A stretch of 64,000 nucleotides of DNA from Hyunsoonleella flava. GTDB taxonomy: Bacteria; Bacteroidota; Bacteroidia; Flavobacteriales; Flavobacteriaceae. The notes beneath the pieces were generated by a model, which had not been told where the DNA came from, did not search any database, and saw only the letters and a program-made list of their open reading frames with translations. Numbering within the stretch: position 1 is the stretch's first letter; the number at the start of each line of letters is the position of its first letter. Positions 25,578 to 35,505 of this stretch are shown piece after piece. The translations under genes were made by a program, and so were the position numbers. The stretch lies in contig NZ_SIRT01000003.1 of NCBI RefSeq assembly GCF_004310325.1, forward strand, positions 62,001 to 126,000, read 5' to 3'.

Positions 25578-26510
25578 ATGAACAAAACTACTTCATTTAT
25601 TTACCTACTTCTTTTCTTATTCAATTGTTCCCTCTTTAGTCAGAGCACAGCAAATTACACTATTACGGTTTCCACAATATGGAACGCCGGAGACCACACT
25701 TCTATTCCTAACGATCCGCATTGGTCTCCATTATCAGGGGCTACACATAAAAACATGAATGATATTTTAACCTTTGGGGCACCAGCGCCGCTTACCGATG
25801 GTATCAAGGATATAGCCGAAAGAGGTGTTACCTCAAATTTTCAATCGGAAATCAATGGAAATTCGAATGCCAACCAATATTTACAAGCTGGTTTTTCACC
25901 ACGCCAAGCAGAAGATAGTGTAGCAGAACTTAGTAGTGTTACCGTAAGCGAAGATTTCCCATACATTACGCTTGTATCTATGGTTGCTCCCAGCCCTGAC
26001 TGGTTTATTGCAGTAAACAGCGAAAACCTAAGATCTGGGAACCCTTCAGTAAACAATGGTTGGAAAGCTACTTTTACTATTGATATGTTTGCCTATGATG
26101 CTGGCACCGATTCTGGAACCGACTATGAATCAGGAAACTCAGTAACAAACCCTAGAGAAAATATAACTATGGTATCGGGCGCTCCTATTAATGGCAATAA
26201 AATGGGAACTATTACATTTACTTACAATTCTTCAACTTTGAGTAACAGTAATATTTCAGAGAATATAGAAAACATAAGAGTTTTTCCTAATCCGGCTTCA
26301 GATAAAATTACTATTTCCAATATTCAAAATACAAGACTAAAAAACATTGAAATCTTTTCAATTCTCGGTAAATTAAATCATCGATTTTTAGTTGAAAACA
26401 ATTATAATAAAATTGATTTAAATATATCAAACTTAACTTCAGGTATTTATCTTTTAAAGCTTAATAATGAAGACGGTAACAGTAAAACTCAAAAGCTAAT
26501 AGTCCGATAA
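25578..26510 (+). CDS. Secreted spondin-domain protein with T9SS type A sorting signal
   Basis: The 310-residue product has a signal peptide (about 1-22, ending SLFSQS). A spondin N-type domain follows over about residues 25-215: ITVSTIWNAGDHTSIPND, HWSPLSGATH, SLVSMVAPSPDWFIAV and WKATFTIDMFAYDAGTDSG. The last 80 residues are a T9SS type A domain: VFPNPASDKITI, IEIFSILGK, LTSGIYLLKL and a basic end. It should be exported through T9SS and attached to, or released from, the cell surface. Spondin domains in eukaryotes bind matrix; the bacterial role is unknown. The C-terminal stretch of about 75 codons is notably more AT-rich than the rest. Confidence 0.85.
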   Translation: MNKTTSFIYLLLFLFNCSLFSQSTANYTITVSTIWNAGDHTSIPNDPHWSPLSGATHKNMNDILTFGAPAPLTDGIKDIAERGVTSNFQSEINGNSNANQYLQAGFSPRQAEDSVAELSSVTVSEDFPYITLVSMVAPSPDWFIAVNSENLRSGNPSVNNGWKATFTIDMFAYDAGTDSGTDYESGNSVTNPRENITMVSGAPINGNKMGTITFTYNSSTLSNSNISENIENIRVFPNPASDKITISNIQNTRLKNIEIFSILGKLNHRFLVENNYNKIDLNISNLTSGIYLLKLNNEDGNSKTQKLIVR

Positions 26511-26552
26511 TCGCACATTATCGATAAAAATTTTACTGTTAACGTTTTTTTT
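26477..26552 (+). terminator. Two-tier terminator at the end of the spondin gene
   Basis: TAACAGTAAAA (26477-26487) pairs with TTTTACTGTTA (26531-26541). An inner hairpin CGATAAT/ATTATCG (26505-26523) lies between them. Eight Ts follow at 26545-26552. The left arm is inside the coding sequence, and the stop codon sits in the inner stem. Confidence 0.6.
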
Positions 26553-26591
26553 ACAAAATTCTAAAGCTGCGGGGTACATTTGATTTAAACT

Positions 26592-28607
26592 ATGTGCCCC
26601 ATGAAGTTTTGCCCAAATTTGAGTATTGTAGTACTTGCGATTTTTATGTCGTTCGTGCAATACAATTATGCTCAAAATTCTTCTAACTTTTGTGGCACTG
26701 AAATAACAGACGAATCACTATCCTATTTCCAAAGTTTTCAAGATAACATCAAACTATACGAAAAGGAGTTTGCTGCTCTTACTGCCACGGCAAGAAAGTC
26801 TGGCGCTAATAAAAATTCTACCCCTACGGTATTAAATTCCATTCCTGTTAAGGCACATATTATCCGTCCGTCCGATGGAAATGGTGGATTAAGTCTGAAA
26901 GGACTATATGATGCGATTGGGGATTTAAATGAAATTTATGCAGATGCCTACATGGAATTCTTTCTATGTGAAGAGGTGAATTACATTGACAATGATGATT
27001 TTTATTATGAGTTTAGCAGGTCTAAAGAAGCCGATTTAACTGCTGATAATTATACACATGGTGTTATAAACATTTATTTCACTCAATATGTTGAAGTAAA
27101 ACCAGGTGTTAGCTTATGCGGTTATTCCAATACTTTTGGAGGTTCTGACGTTGTTGTTATGAACAATGGCTGTGGACTTAATGGTACTTCTTTGGCTCAT
27201 GAAATAGGACATTTCTTTTCTTTGATGCATACCCACGGGCCTGACAATCATGCATTAACTACCGAATTAGTTGATGGCTCCAATTGTGATACCGATGGTG
27301 ATATGATTTGTGATACTCCCGCTGACCCAGGACTAGGAACTGATTGTGTGAATAACGATTGCGAATACACAGGAAATTTAAAGGATGCCAATGGTGATGT
27401 TTATACGCCAGATACAAAAAACATAATGTCTTATTCTCGATCTAGTTGTAAGTCGTACTTTTCAGAACAGCAATTGGCAAGAATTTATGCATTTTACAAA
27501 TCTGCCAGACAATATTTGTCCTGTCCATCCGCCAATGTGAATTTTACAGCAGATAACTACCAAGAATGTGGTGATGAACTCACAGTACAATTTACGGATT
27601 TAAGTATTGGCGCTACATCATGGCAGTGGGACGTAGATGGTGATAATGTAGTAGACTACACAGAACAGCATCCAACACACACCTACTCCGAAGGTATTTA
27701 CGATGTAACATTAACGGTTTCAGTAGGAAATTTAGTTTATAAAAATGGAGATGAAAATGAGAGTGCCCCAACAGGCCTTATAAGCAAAACATTTTCACAA
27801 GTTATCAAAGTAGGAACTCATGAAGACAGTTCTATGAATATAGGTTTTGATACATTTGATTTTGCTAGTTCTAACGGTTGGTCTGCCATTGATGTTTCTG
27901 GAAATGGTTTTAATTGGTTGGTTAATTCAGGGGAAACTATATCGAGCGATACTGGCCCTATGCTTGACAAAACGAGTGGTAAAACTTCTGGAAAGTACAT
28001 TTATGTAGAAGCTTCTGGATCAAAAGAAGGTGATGTTGCTGAGTTCATATCCCCCTGTATAAGTGTAAACGAAAAAAATGCGCTTTTAGAGTTTTACTAT
28101 CATATGTTTGGAGATAATATTGGAGAACTTCATATCGATATCGAAACTCCAAATGGCTATTTTGATGATGTTATTGCTCCTTTAATTGGTGAACAACAAA
28201 CCAATCAAACCGAGGATTTTATCGCGCAATCAATTAACTTATCTAGGTTTTACGGGCAAACTATAAACATACATTTTCGAGCTGTTCGCGGTGATGGATG
28301 GGCAGGTGATATTGCCATTGATGGCATTAGCATAAAAGGAAATGCCGTTACGCAAAAAGGTAATGATACTCCTGCTTTAAAATTGTTCCCTAATCCTGTA
28401 ACAGATAATATTTTAAATATTGTATCCACTTCAAAGAAGAAAAACGCAGAGGATTACTTTACAGTATCTAATCTCGTAGGACAAGTATTTTTAAAAGGCA
28501 GCTTGCAAGATAGTCGACAAATTAATGTTTCACAGTTACCCAAAGGTTCTTATCTAGTAACCGTAGTTAACGGTAAAAATATTGAAGTAAAACAGTTTAT
28601 AAAGTAA
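26592..28607 (+). CDS. Secreted M43-type metalloprotease with PKD and MAM-like domains and T9SS type A signal
   Basis: The product has 671 residues. A signal peptide ends near NYAQN (about residue 28). The catalytic domain has the extended zinc motif HEIGHFFSLMH (His203 onward) and a Met-turn region, NIMSYSRSSCKSYFS. This is the pappalysin/cytophagalysin M43 pattern, with many Cys and Asp residues for disulfides and calcium. A PKD domain follows (about 310-400, WQWDVDGDNVVDYTEQHPTH), then a MAM/jelly-roll-like domain (about 415-590, ending DIAIDGISIKG). The T9SS type A domain closes the protein (LFPNPVTDNIL, LPKGSYLVTV). A start three codons in (MKFCPN) is as likely. Probably a cell-surface or secreted protein degrader. 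Confidence 0.9.
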   Translation: MCPMKFCPNLSIVVLAIFMSFVQYNYAQNSSNFCGTEITDESLSYFQSFQDNIKLYEKEFAALTATARKSGANKNSTPTVLNSIPVKAHIIRPSDGNGGLSLKGLYDAIGDLNEIYADAYMEFFLCEEVNYIDNDDFYYEFSRSKEADLTADNYTHGVINIYFTQYVEVKPGVSLCGYSNTFGGSDVVVMNNGCGLNGTSLAHEIGHFFSLMHTHGPDNHALTTELVDGSNCDTDGDMICDTPADPGLGTDCVNNDCEYTGNLKDANGDVYTPDTKNIMSYSRSSCKSYFSEQQLARIYAFYKSARQYLSCPSANVNFTADNYQECGDELTVQFTDLSIGATSWQWDVDGDNVVDYTEQHPTHTYSEGIYDVTLTVSVGNLVYKNGDENESAPTGLISKTFSQVIKVGTHEDSSMNIGFDTFDFASSNGWSAIDVSGNGFNWLVNSGETISSDTGPMLDKTSGKTSGKYIYVEASGSKEGDVAEFISPCISVNEKNALLEFYYHMFGDNIGELHIDIETPNGYFDDVIAPLIGEQQTNQTEDFIAQSINLSRFYGQTINIHFRAVRGDGWAGDIAIDGISIKGNAVTQKGNDTPALKLFPNPVTDNILNIVSTSKKKNAEDYFTVSNLVGQVFLKGSLQDSRQINVSQLPKGSYLVTVVNGKNIEVKQFIK

Positions 28608-29642
28608 TTATTGTGCTTTCAGAATCGCAGTATTTATGCCCTTTATTAAACTTGGTCCTTCATAAATAAAGCCTGTGTAAATCTGTACCAAATCTGCTCC
28701 AGCATCTAATTTCTCTAATGCGTCTTCAGCAGAATGAATACCCCCAACACCAATAATTGGAAATGCCTTATTACTCTTTTCTGAAAGGTATTTGATAACT
28801 CTAGTACTTTTTTCCTTAATAGGCTGACCACTAAGCCCACCATTACCAATGTCATCAAGTTGTGCTTTTGAAGCCTTTAAGCCAGTCCTATCTGTAGATG
28901 TATTGCTGGCGATAACACCGTCAAGATTTGTATCCTTCACAAGTTCAACTATTTCATCTAATTGCCGATCATTTAAATCGGGAGCAATCTTTAACAAAAT
29001 TGGTTTTTGAGTTTCAAAAGCACTGTTCTCTTTTTTAACAGCTTTTATTAATTCTTCAAGATAATCCTTATCATTTAATTTTGCATGACTTCCCACGTTT
29101 GGGCAACTCACGTTCAGTACAAAATAATTTACATAAGGATGCAGTGCCTTAAAGCATTCTAAATAATCTCTGGTATAATCTTCAGGTTTTGTTGCTGTAT
29201 TCTTACCTATATTGCCCCCAATAATCAATTTTCCCTTATTCTTCTTTAACTGCGCTATAGCAGCATCCAAACCTTCATTATTGAATCCCATTCTATTGAT
29301 AATCCCTTTATCATCTTTTAAACGAAACAACCGCTTTTTCGGATTTCCGGGTTGCCCTTTTGGAGTTACGGTACCAATTTCAATAAAACCAAATCCGAAA
29401 TTGGCAAGCTCATTGTACAAAACTGCATTTTTATCAAATCCTGCAGCAAGACCTACTGGATTTTTAAATTTTAATCCGAAAACTTCACGCTCCAAACGTT
29501 TGTCTTCAATAGTATAAAGGCTTCTAAACAACGATGGAAACCCAGGAATTTTTGAAGAAAATTTAATTAAACTAAACGTAAAATGATGAATCTTTTCAGG
29601 ATCGAATGCAAAAAATAACGGTCGGAGAAGCGTTTTGTACAT
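28608..29642 (-). CDS. pyrD: Quinone-dependent dihydroorotate dehydrogenase (class 2)
   Basis: PyrD oxidises dihydroorotate to orotate using membrane quinone, in pyrimidine synthesis. The 344-residue length and the N-terminal helical extension ([19 protein letters not shown]) mark the membrane-associated class 2 enzyme. The catalytic base is the Ser in [12 protein letters not shown] contacts are seen in [41 protein letters not shown] and [10 protein letters not shown]. Its stop codon abuts that of the M43 protease gene (28605-28607 and 28608-28610). Confidence 0.96.
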   Translation of the reverse strand: MYKTLLRPLFFAFDPEKIHHFTFSLIKFSSKIPGFPSLFRSLYTIEDKRLEREVFGLKFKNPVGLAAGFDKNAVLYNELANFGFGFIEIGTVTPKGQPGNPKKRLFRLKDDKGIINRMGFNNEGLDAAIAQLKKNKGKLIIGGNIGKNTATKPEDYTRDYLECFKALHPYVNYFVLNVSCPNVGSHAKLNDKDYLEELIKAVKKENSAFETQKPILLKIAPDLNDRQLDEIVELVKDTNLDGVIASNTSTDRTGLKASKAQLDDIGNGGLSGQPIKEKSTRVIKYLSEKSNKAFPIIGVGGIHSAEDALEKLDAGADLVQIYTGFIYEGPSLIKGINTAILKAQ

Positions 29643-29735
29643 CTATAATATTTATGCAAAAATAGGTTGAAATACTGTAAATAAAAAATTGATATTATGT
29701 TGCTTTCTTTCCCTACAAATTTCAATAAAAATTGT

Positions 29736-29767
29736 AAATTGTTATGGAGATTATCTCTCTAAATAAG
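29736..29767 (+). promoter_or_regulatory. Possible operator upstream of pepT, shared with the FecA-like receptor
   Basis: AAATTGTTATGGA (29736-29748) and TCTAAATAAG (29758-29767) repeat the pair seen at 22225-22263. The gap here is 9 bases instead of 16, a difference of exactly 7. The site is 27 bases before the start codon. Confidence 0.4.
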
Positions 29768-29793
29768 ACTAAAAACTTAAACCATAGTTCTAC

Positions 29794-31050
29794 ATGATTT
29801 CAAAAGAAGATATCATAAAACGTTTTGTAAGTTATGTTACCATTGACACGGAGTCCGATCCCAATTCGGACACAACACCTAGCACAAAAAAACAATGGGA
29901 CCTAGCCAATAAACTTGCCGAAGAATTAAAGCGCATAGGCATGCAAGATGTTTCTATTGATGACAATGCATATATTATGGCTACACTACCCAGCAATGTA
30001 GATCATGAAGTACCTACCATAGGTTTTATTGCTCATTTCGACACCTCTCCAGATTTTACTGGAGCCAATGTTAAACCTCAAATTGTAGAGAATTACCATG
30101 GTGGCGATCTTGTTTTAAACAAGGAAGAAAATATAATATTATCTCTTGATTATTTTGAAGATTTAAAACAATATATAGGTCAAACGTTGATTACAACAGA
30201 TGGCACAACCCTTTTAGGAGCTGATGATAAAGCAGGCATTTGTGAAATTATTTCAGCGATGGAATATTTAATCCAGCACCCTGAAATTAAACATGGTACG
30301 ATACGAGTAGGTTTCACCCCCGATGAGGAAATTGGTCGTGGCGCTCATAAATTTGATATTAAAAAGTTTGGTGCAGACTGGGCTTATACGATGGATGGTA
30401 GCCAAATTGGAGAACTGGAATACGAAAACTTTAATGCTGCCAGTGCTGTTGTAAAGGTAAAGGGTAAAATAGTACACCCAGGCTATGCGAAGGGGAAAAT
30501 GATAAACTCCATGTACATTGCTACGGAATTCATCAACTCTTTACCACGTATAGAAACCCCAGAGCACACCGAGGAATACCAAGGTTTTTTCCATTTGCAT
30601 GATATTGTGGGCGAGGTTGAAGAAACTACATTGCAATACATTATTCGCGACCATGATAAAGGCCATTTTGAAGCCCGAAAAGAAGTAATGCATAAATTGA
30701 CCAATGAGCTAAACTCCCAATATGGAAGAGAAGTTATAACTACTGAAATAAAAGATCAATATTACAACATGCGGGAGAAGATTGAACCTGTAATGCATAT
30801 TGTAGATATTGCCGAAGAAGCAATGAAACTCTTAGATATTGAACCTTTGATAAAAGCCATTCGCGGTGGAACGGACGGGTCGCAGTTAAGTTATATGGGA
30901 TTACCCTGTCCTAATATTTTTGCTGGTGGCCACAACTTTCATGGGCGTTATGAATATGTCCCTGTAGAAAGTATGATTAAAGCCACCGAAGTGATTTGTA
31001 AGATTGCAGAATTGACAGCTGAAAAAGCTAAGGGTGATTTGATTTCATAA
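29794..31050 (+). CDS. pepT: Peptidase T (tripeptide aminopeptidase)
   Basis: PepT removes the N-terminal residue from tripeptides in the cytoplasm with a two-zinc centre (M20 family). The 418-residue protein has the metal motifs AHFDTSPD (about residues 81-88), [19 protein letters not shown] with the catalytic Glu, and the later [10 protein letters not shown] and [11 protein letters not shown]. The lid domain lies in the middle. All ligands are present. The gene downstream begins 17 bases after its stop on the same strand. Confidence 0.95.
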   Translation: MISKEDIIKRFVSYVTIDTESDPNSDTTPSTKKQWDLANKLAEELKRIGMQDVSIDDNAYIMATLPSNVDHEVPTIGFIAHFDTSPDFTGANVKPQIVENYHGGDLVLNKEENIILSLDYFEDLKQYIGQTLITTDGTTLLGADDKAGICEIISAMEYLIQHPEIKHGTIRVGFTPDEEIGRGAHKFDIKKFGADWAYTMDGSQIGELEYENFNAASAVVKVKGKIVHPGYAKGKMINSMYIATEFINSLPRIETPEHTEEYQGFFHLHDIVGEVEETTLQYIIRDHDKGHFEARKEVMHKLTNELNSQYGREVITTEIKDQYYNMREKIEPVMHIVDIAEEAMKLLDIEPLIKAIRGGTDGSQLSYMGLPCPNIFAGGHNFHGRYEYVPVESMIKATEVICKIAELTAEKAKGDLIS

Positions 31051-31067
31051 ATACTTCAAAACATCAA

Positions 31068-31667
31068 ATGAAAAAAGTACACTCTGTAGAAGAATATATA
31101 GAAGAAAACACGCATTATAGTGAAGCATTAGAATTGTTACGTTCCATCATCCTATCCACAGAACTGGAAGAAACTATAAAATGGAGCTTCCCAGTGTATA
31201 CCCTTAAAAACAAAAATGTGGTAAGTATAGGCGCTTTTAAAAACCATTTTGGGATTTGGTTTTTTAACGGTGTCTTTCTAAAAGATAAACTACAAATTTT
31301 ACAAAACTCACAAGACGGCAAAACTAAAGCGATGCGACAAATGCGCTTTGAATCTATTGATGATATTGACAAAAACGTAGTTTTAGCTTATGTAAACGAA
31401 GCTATAGAAAACCAAAAACTAGGGAAGGAAATAAGACCAGATAGAAGTAAAAAAGAAGTTGTTATCCCAAAAGAGCTTAATGATGCACTTAAAGGCAATT
31501 CAGACTTAAGATCAGCCTTCACTAGTCTATCAAATTACAAGCAGCGCGAGTATTGTGAGCACATTTCAACAGCAAAACGTGAAGCAACCAAACAAGCGCG
31601 TTTAGAAAAAATTATGCCGATGATTTTAAATGGTATAGGACTGCATGATAAATATAAAAACTGCTAA
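31068..31667 (+). CDS. DUF1801 / YdeI-like protein
   Basis: A 199-residue soluble protein. The N-terminal part (about 10-120) has the DUF1801 pattern: LRSIILSTELEETIKWSFP, VVSIGAFKNHFGIWFF, RQMRFESIDDI. The C-terminal part (about 130-195) is a YdeI/OmpD-associated-type helix pair: VIPKELNDALKG, SAFTSLSNYKQREYCEHI, KREATKQARLEKIMPMI. YdeI-like proteins are tied to oxidative or peptide stress in some bacteria, without a known activity. It follows pepT by 17 bases and ends at a clear terminator. Confidence 0.8.
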   Translation: MKKVHSVEEYIEENTHYSEALELLRSIILSTELEETIKWSFPVYTLKNKNVVSIGAFKNHFGIWFFNGVFLKDKLQILQNSQDGKTKAMRQMRFESIDDIDKNVVLAYVNEAIENQKLGKEIRPDRSKKEVVIPKELNDALKGNSDLRSAFTSLSNYKQREYCEHISTAKREATKQARLEKIMPMILNGIGLHDKYKNC

Positions 31668-31672
31668 AAATC

Positions 31673-31702
31673 AAAAAAGCTTCCCGCAATAGGAAGCTTT
31701 TT
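31673..31702. terminator. Bidirectional terminator between YdeI-like gene and yajC
   Basis: AAAAGCTTCC and GGAAGCTTTT form a ten-pair stem around CGCAATA, with As before and Ts after. It serves the two convergent transcripts. Confidence 0.88.
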
Positions 31703-31721
31703 CAAAGTCAGTTTTTAGTCT

Positions 31722-32021
31722 TTATTTTTTGGAGCCTGCTGGAGCATTCAATTTATTACTCATCTCCATAGAAATTGCAGAACGGTCAAACTTTAACTTG
31801 CCGGCTAAAGTTTCAATGACGCACGAGTTATCTTTATCGTTTAGTTCGGCTATTTTACCATGCAAACCACTTTTGGTTATCACTCTATCACCTTTTTTTA
31901 ATTCTGCTGCAAATTTCTTTTCCTTTTTTGCACGTTTCATTTGAGGTGCTATCATAAAGAAATAGATAACCACAAACATTAATACAAATGGCAACAAACT
32001 GCCGAATCCTCCTTCTCCCAT
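31722..32021 (-). CDS. yajC: Preprotein translocase subunit YajC
   Basis: YajC is a small single-span protein of the SecDF-YajC complex. The 99-residue product has one membrane helix (LLPFVLMFVVIYFFMIAPQMKR, about residues 8-29, quoted in part: VLMFVVIYFFMIAP). A cytoplasmic domain follows with the family motif KKGDRVITKSGLHGKI and VIETLAGKLKFDRSAI. It is last in the nusB - DUF1573 - yajC run, a conserved flavobacterial order. Confidence 0.94.
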   Translation of the reverse strand: MGEGGFGSLLPFVLMFVVIYFFMIAPQMKRAKKEKKFAAELKKGDRVITKSGLHGKIAELNDKDNSCVIETLAGKLKFDRSAISMEMSNKLNAPAGSKK

Positions 32022-32033
32022 TGATTATGTAAT

Positions 32034-32507
32034 TTAGCTTTGCGCTGGTTTAGCTTTGTTTGGATCTGGCTTTACAAATGCCGTAATTTTAACACTTTCT
32101 CTACCACTTTCCGTATTAGCAGTAATGTTAATGGTTTTTGACACTTTATTGGTACCACTACCATTAAATTTCACAGTAAATTGCCCTTCTCCCCCTGGAG
32201 CTAAAGGTTCTCTACTCCAATCTTTTGGCACTGTACAACCGCAAGTACTTTTAATATCAGTAATTACTAAAGGCGCTTCTCCTGTATTTTTGTATTTAAA
32301 AACAGTTTCCACCTGAGTTTTAGCTTCAATCTCGCCGAAATCATGCTCTTTTTTGTCAAACTCTAAAACTGGAAATTTTGATGCTACAGCATCTCTTTCA
32401 GCAGCTTTTGCCACATTGGCTTCACTTATTTTTTTTGTAGCGTCCTCTTTGCAGCTTGTAAAAGCTACTAAGCATAATACACTTAATCCTAATATTACTT
32501 TTTTCAT
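32034..32507 (-). CDS. DUF1573 lipoprotein
   Basis: A 157-residue protein from the ATG at 32507 (MKKVILGLSVLC). Ten codons upstream in frame do not fit a signal peptide. The lipobox is VAFTSC. DUF1573 covers about residues 45-145, with KKEHDFGEIEAKTQV, FKYKNTGEAPLVI, STCGCTVPKDW and PGGEGQFTVKF. It is an ASH-like immunoglobulin fold with a conserved Cys pair that could bind metal or form a disulfide. It sits between nusB and yajC. Function unknown. Confidence 0.88.
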   Translation of the reverse strand: MKKVILGLSVLCLVAFTSCKEDATKKISEANVAKAAERDAVASKFPVLEFDKKEHDFGEIEAKTQVETVFKYKNTGEAPLVITDIKSTCGCTVPKDWSREPLAPGGEGQFTVKFNGSGTNKVSKTINITANTESGRESVKITAFVKPDPNKAKPAQS

Positions 32508-32594
32508 AATTCTTGTTTTTATGATTTGGTGCGTCAAAAATAGGAATAATTTAACTGTTTAAAAACTTTTATGAGCTTCTTAACAGGGTTTAGT

Positions 32595-33542
32595 CTACAT
32601 TAAACCACGCCCTACCTTATTTAATTTATCGGTTTTTTTGTATTCTTTTACCAGTTTGTCCAAAATACCATTAATAAAAATACTACTTTTGGGGGTCGAA
32701 TATTCCTTTGCTATTTCCAGGTACTCGTTTATGGTTACCTTTACTGGTATTGATGGAAAATGTTGCAATTCACATATACCCATTTGCAATAAAACATAGT
32801 CTAAACTTGCAATTCTATCAGCATCCCAATTTTTTGTTTTTTGCGCTATTTCTTCGTTAATACCCTTAGTATTCAAAATAGTTTTTGTAAACAAATCTAT
32901 CGCAAATTGTTTGTCCTCTGTGTCTTTATAAAGTTTTGGGGTAAAGTGTCCTTTAGAACTTGTCAATTTTAATTTTCTAAGTAGTTTTAAAATGGTGGTA
33001 TTTACAGTTGGCAAATCATCTAACCACGTTAAATTCTTATCCTCAATATAATCGTACAGCTTATCATTTGGTGCAACAACCTCCTTAAAAATATCAATAA
33101 AAACATCTTTATCTTCCTTAAAATCAGATGTTCTGGTTTGCATATAATCGTTATATACATCACTTTTAGTAATGGCTTTAAAAATGATATCTATATACTC
33201 GTTATCCAATTCCCAATTGATGGATGAATTGTCTTTTATCTGTTCCATAAACGCTTCATTTTGTGCTATCAGCTGAAACACTTGATTGTTCACAAACTTC
33301 CTGTTGGGATTTTTATCTTCTGAAGTAGCTAGATGCTTTTTCTGTTTGTTCTCAATATCTTGTACAGCTCTTTTTTGAACCTCTAACAACAAAGACATCA
33401 TTAGTAGATACAAACTGTACATATTCTCTATGCTAAACAACAGGAATTTTTCATCCTTTTTTAAATCATCACTTTCGCTGCCCCTAAAGGCATAAATGGT
33501 TTGCATCACCTTTACACGAATATGTCTTCTGTTTAGCATCAT
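32595..33542 (-). CDS. nusB: Transcription antitermination factor NusB, long form
   Basis: NusB binds boxA RNA with S10 in rRNA antitermination. The 315-residue protein is twice the E. coli length. The N-terminal end has the RNA-binding RRHIRVKVMQTIYAF, and the C-terminal half has the classic NusB helical fold: DWDADR-type sequence (NWDADRIASLDYVLLQMGI), VTINEYLEIAKEYSTPKS and FINGILDKLVKEY. The extra middle region is usual in Bacteroidota. Two consecutive Met codons can start it. It heads the nusB - DUF1573 - yajC run. Confidence 0.93.
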   Translation of the reverse strand: MMLNRRHIRVKVMQTIYAFRGSESDDLKKDEKFLLFSIENMYSLYLLMMSLLLEVQKRAVQDIENKQKKHLATSEDKNPNRKFVNNQVFQLIAQNEAFMEQIKDNSSINWELDNEYIDIIFKAITKSDVYNDYMQTRTSDFKEDKDVFIDIFKEVVAPNDKLYDYIEDKNLTWLDDLPTVNTTILKLLRKLKLTSSKGHFTPKLYKDTEDKQFAIDLFTKTILNTKGINEEIAQKTKNWDADRIASLDYVLLQMGICELQHFPSIPVKVTINEYLEIAKEYSTPKSSIFINGILDKLVKEYKKTDKLNKVGRGLM

Positions 33543-33715
33543 TACAAAGAACTTAAGTTAAAACGTATAGTAAGTTTTTTACCTTTTATGCTGGCAAAAA
33601 TAAGACTATTTTAATAAAACAAGCTTTCATTTATGGTTTTGTTCTGGTAAATTCTTTTATTGATTATTTAACAGTTCTTAAAACCCGCACCAAGGCAATT
33701 GTATTTATAATGGCG

Positions 33716-33723
33716 TATATTTG
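33716..33723 (+). promoter_or_regulatory. -7 box of the ABC exporter gene
   Basis: TATATTTG fits TAnnTTTG and lies 21 bases before the GTG start codon. No good TTTG is found at the standard distance, so only the -7 part is supported. Confidence 0.45.
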
Positions 33724-33744
33724 CTACTTATTTTTTTAATTTAA

Positions 33745-35505
33745 GTGAAAGAACTCAAGCACCTAAACAAGTATTTTTTAAAGTACAAAACCCACTTGCT
33801 AGTTGGGGTTGTAATTACTATTGTTGCTCGAATATTTTTGCTCTTTACACCACGTTATATCCGGCGTATTTTCGAAATTATTGAAAATAAAGCAGGATTG
33901 AGCGATACTGAAATAAAAGGCGAATTATTAGAAGCGATACTGTATATAATAGGTGCTGCAATAATTGCAGGGTTATTTACTTTCTTGATGCGCCAAACTA
34001 TTATCAATGTTTCCAGATACATTGAGTACGACCTTAAAAATGAGGTGTACGCGCAATACCAAAAACTCTCACTTAACTTTTATAAAAAAAACAGAACAGG
34101 TGATTTAATGAACCGAATAAGTGAAGATGTAGGTAGGGTTCGTATGTATGCTGGTCCAGCAATAATGTACAGTATCAATACTATTACCTTATTCGTCATT
34201 GCTTTGATTTATATGTATAATCAAGCACCAACGCTTACGTTGTACACAGTTATACCATTGCCAATTCTATCTGTAATTATCTATAAATTAAGTAAAGAAA
34301 TACATAAGCGCAGTACCATTGTACAAGAATATCTGTCAAAGCTTTCAACGTTTACACAAGAATCTTTTAGTGGTATATCAGTAATTAAAGCTTATGGTAT
34401 TGAGCCAAAAACCTCGGCAGATTTTGATGCACTTTCAACTACTAGTAAAGAGAAGCAACTACATCTTGTAAAAGTACAAGCTTTATTTTTCCCTATGATG
34501 ATATTGCTAATTGGCACCAGTAACCTTTTAGTAATTTACATAGGTGGCATGCAATACATTAACGGCGAGATTGAAAGTCTAGGTACTATTGCGGAATTTA
34601 TTATTTACGTAAATATGCTCACATGGCCAGTAGCAACTGTAGGTTGGGTGACATCCATTGTACAGCAAGCTGAGGCATCACAAAAGCGTATCAATGAATT
34701 TTTAAAAATTGAACCCGAAATTAGAAATGAGGTTGAGCACCCCACAAACATCACTGGAGATATTACTTTTAAAAATGTATCTTTCACTTACGATGATACG
34801 AATATTCAAGCCTTAAAAGGTGTTTCGTTTGAAATAAAAGCTGGAGAAACCTTAGCTATTTTGGGGAAAACAGGTTCAGGAAAATCTACAATATTAGATT
34901 TGGTAGGTAGGCTATATGATATCGATAAGGGACAAATTCTTTTAAATGATATTGAAATCAGCAAACATAATTTGTCTAGTTTGAGAGAAAACATAGGTTA
35001 TGTACCACAAGATGCCTTCTTATTTTCAGACTCTATTAAGAACAATATCAAATTTGGGAAAGAAGATGCTACTGATGAAGACGTCATTACTGCAGCAAAA
35101 AACGCCTACGTCCATAAAAACATAGTTAAGTTTAGTAAAGGTTATGACACTGTTTTGGGAGAACGTGGTATTACGCTATCAGGAGGTCAAAAGCAAAGAG
35201 TTTCCATAGCTAGAGCCATTATTAAATCTCCACAAATTTTATTGTTTGACGATTGCTTATCTGCTGTTGATACAGAAACTGAGGAAAAAATATTGAAAAA
35301 CCTTTTTAGAATTTCGAAAGGCAAAACCACAATCATAGTAAGCCATCGTGTGTCTTCTGCTAAAAATGCAGATAAAATTATTGTTTTAGATGATGGAAAA
35401 ATTATTCAAGAGGGCACACATGAAACTCTTATAAACGTTGAAGGCTACTATAAAGATTTGTACTTAAAGCAACTTAGCGAGTCTTCTGAAAACAAAATAA
35501 GCTAA
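33745..35505 (+). CDS. ABC exporter, fused membrane and ATPase domains
   Basis: The 586-residue half-transporter starts at a GTG (the -7 box lies just before it). Six membrane helices fill about residues 18-305. The ATPase domain has Walker A GKTGSGKST, Q-loop YVPQDAF, the signature LSGGQKQR, Walker B ILLFDD, D-loop SAVD and the H-loop SHRVSS. The residue after the Walker B Asp is Asp503 where the catalytic Glu normally stands. It resembles the MdlA/MdlB group, where one partner often has this change. No second half-transporter gene is nearby. The substrate is unknown; lipids or drugs are possible. Confidence 0.9.
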   Translation: MKELKHLNKYFLKYKTHLLVGVVITIVARIFLLFTPRYIRRIFEIIENKAGLSDTEIKGELLEAILYIIGAAIIAGLFTFLMRQTIINVSRYIEYDLKNEVYAQYQKLSLNFYKKNRTGDLMNRISEDVGRVRMYAGPAIMYSINTITLFVIALIYMYNQAPTLTLYTVIPLPILSVIIYKLSKEIHKRSTIVQEYLSKLSTFTQESFSGISVIKAYGIEPKTSADFDALSTTSKEKQLHLVKVQALFFPMMILLIGTSNLLVIYIGGMQYINGEIESLGTIAEFIIYVNMLTWPVATVGWVTSIVQQAEASQKRINEFLKIEPEIRNEVEHPTNITGDITFKNVSFTYDDTNIQALKGVSFEIKAGETLAILGKTGSGKSTILDLVGRLYDIDKGQILLNDIEISKHNLSSLRENIGYVPQDAFLFSDSIKNNIKFGKEDATDEDVITAAKNAYVHKNIVKFSKGYDTVLGERGITLSGGQKQRVSIARAIIKSPQILLFDDCLSAVDTETEEKILKNLFRISKGKTTIIVSHRVSSAKNADKIIVLDDGKIIQEGTHETLINVEGYYKDLYLKQLSESSENKIS

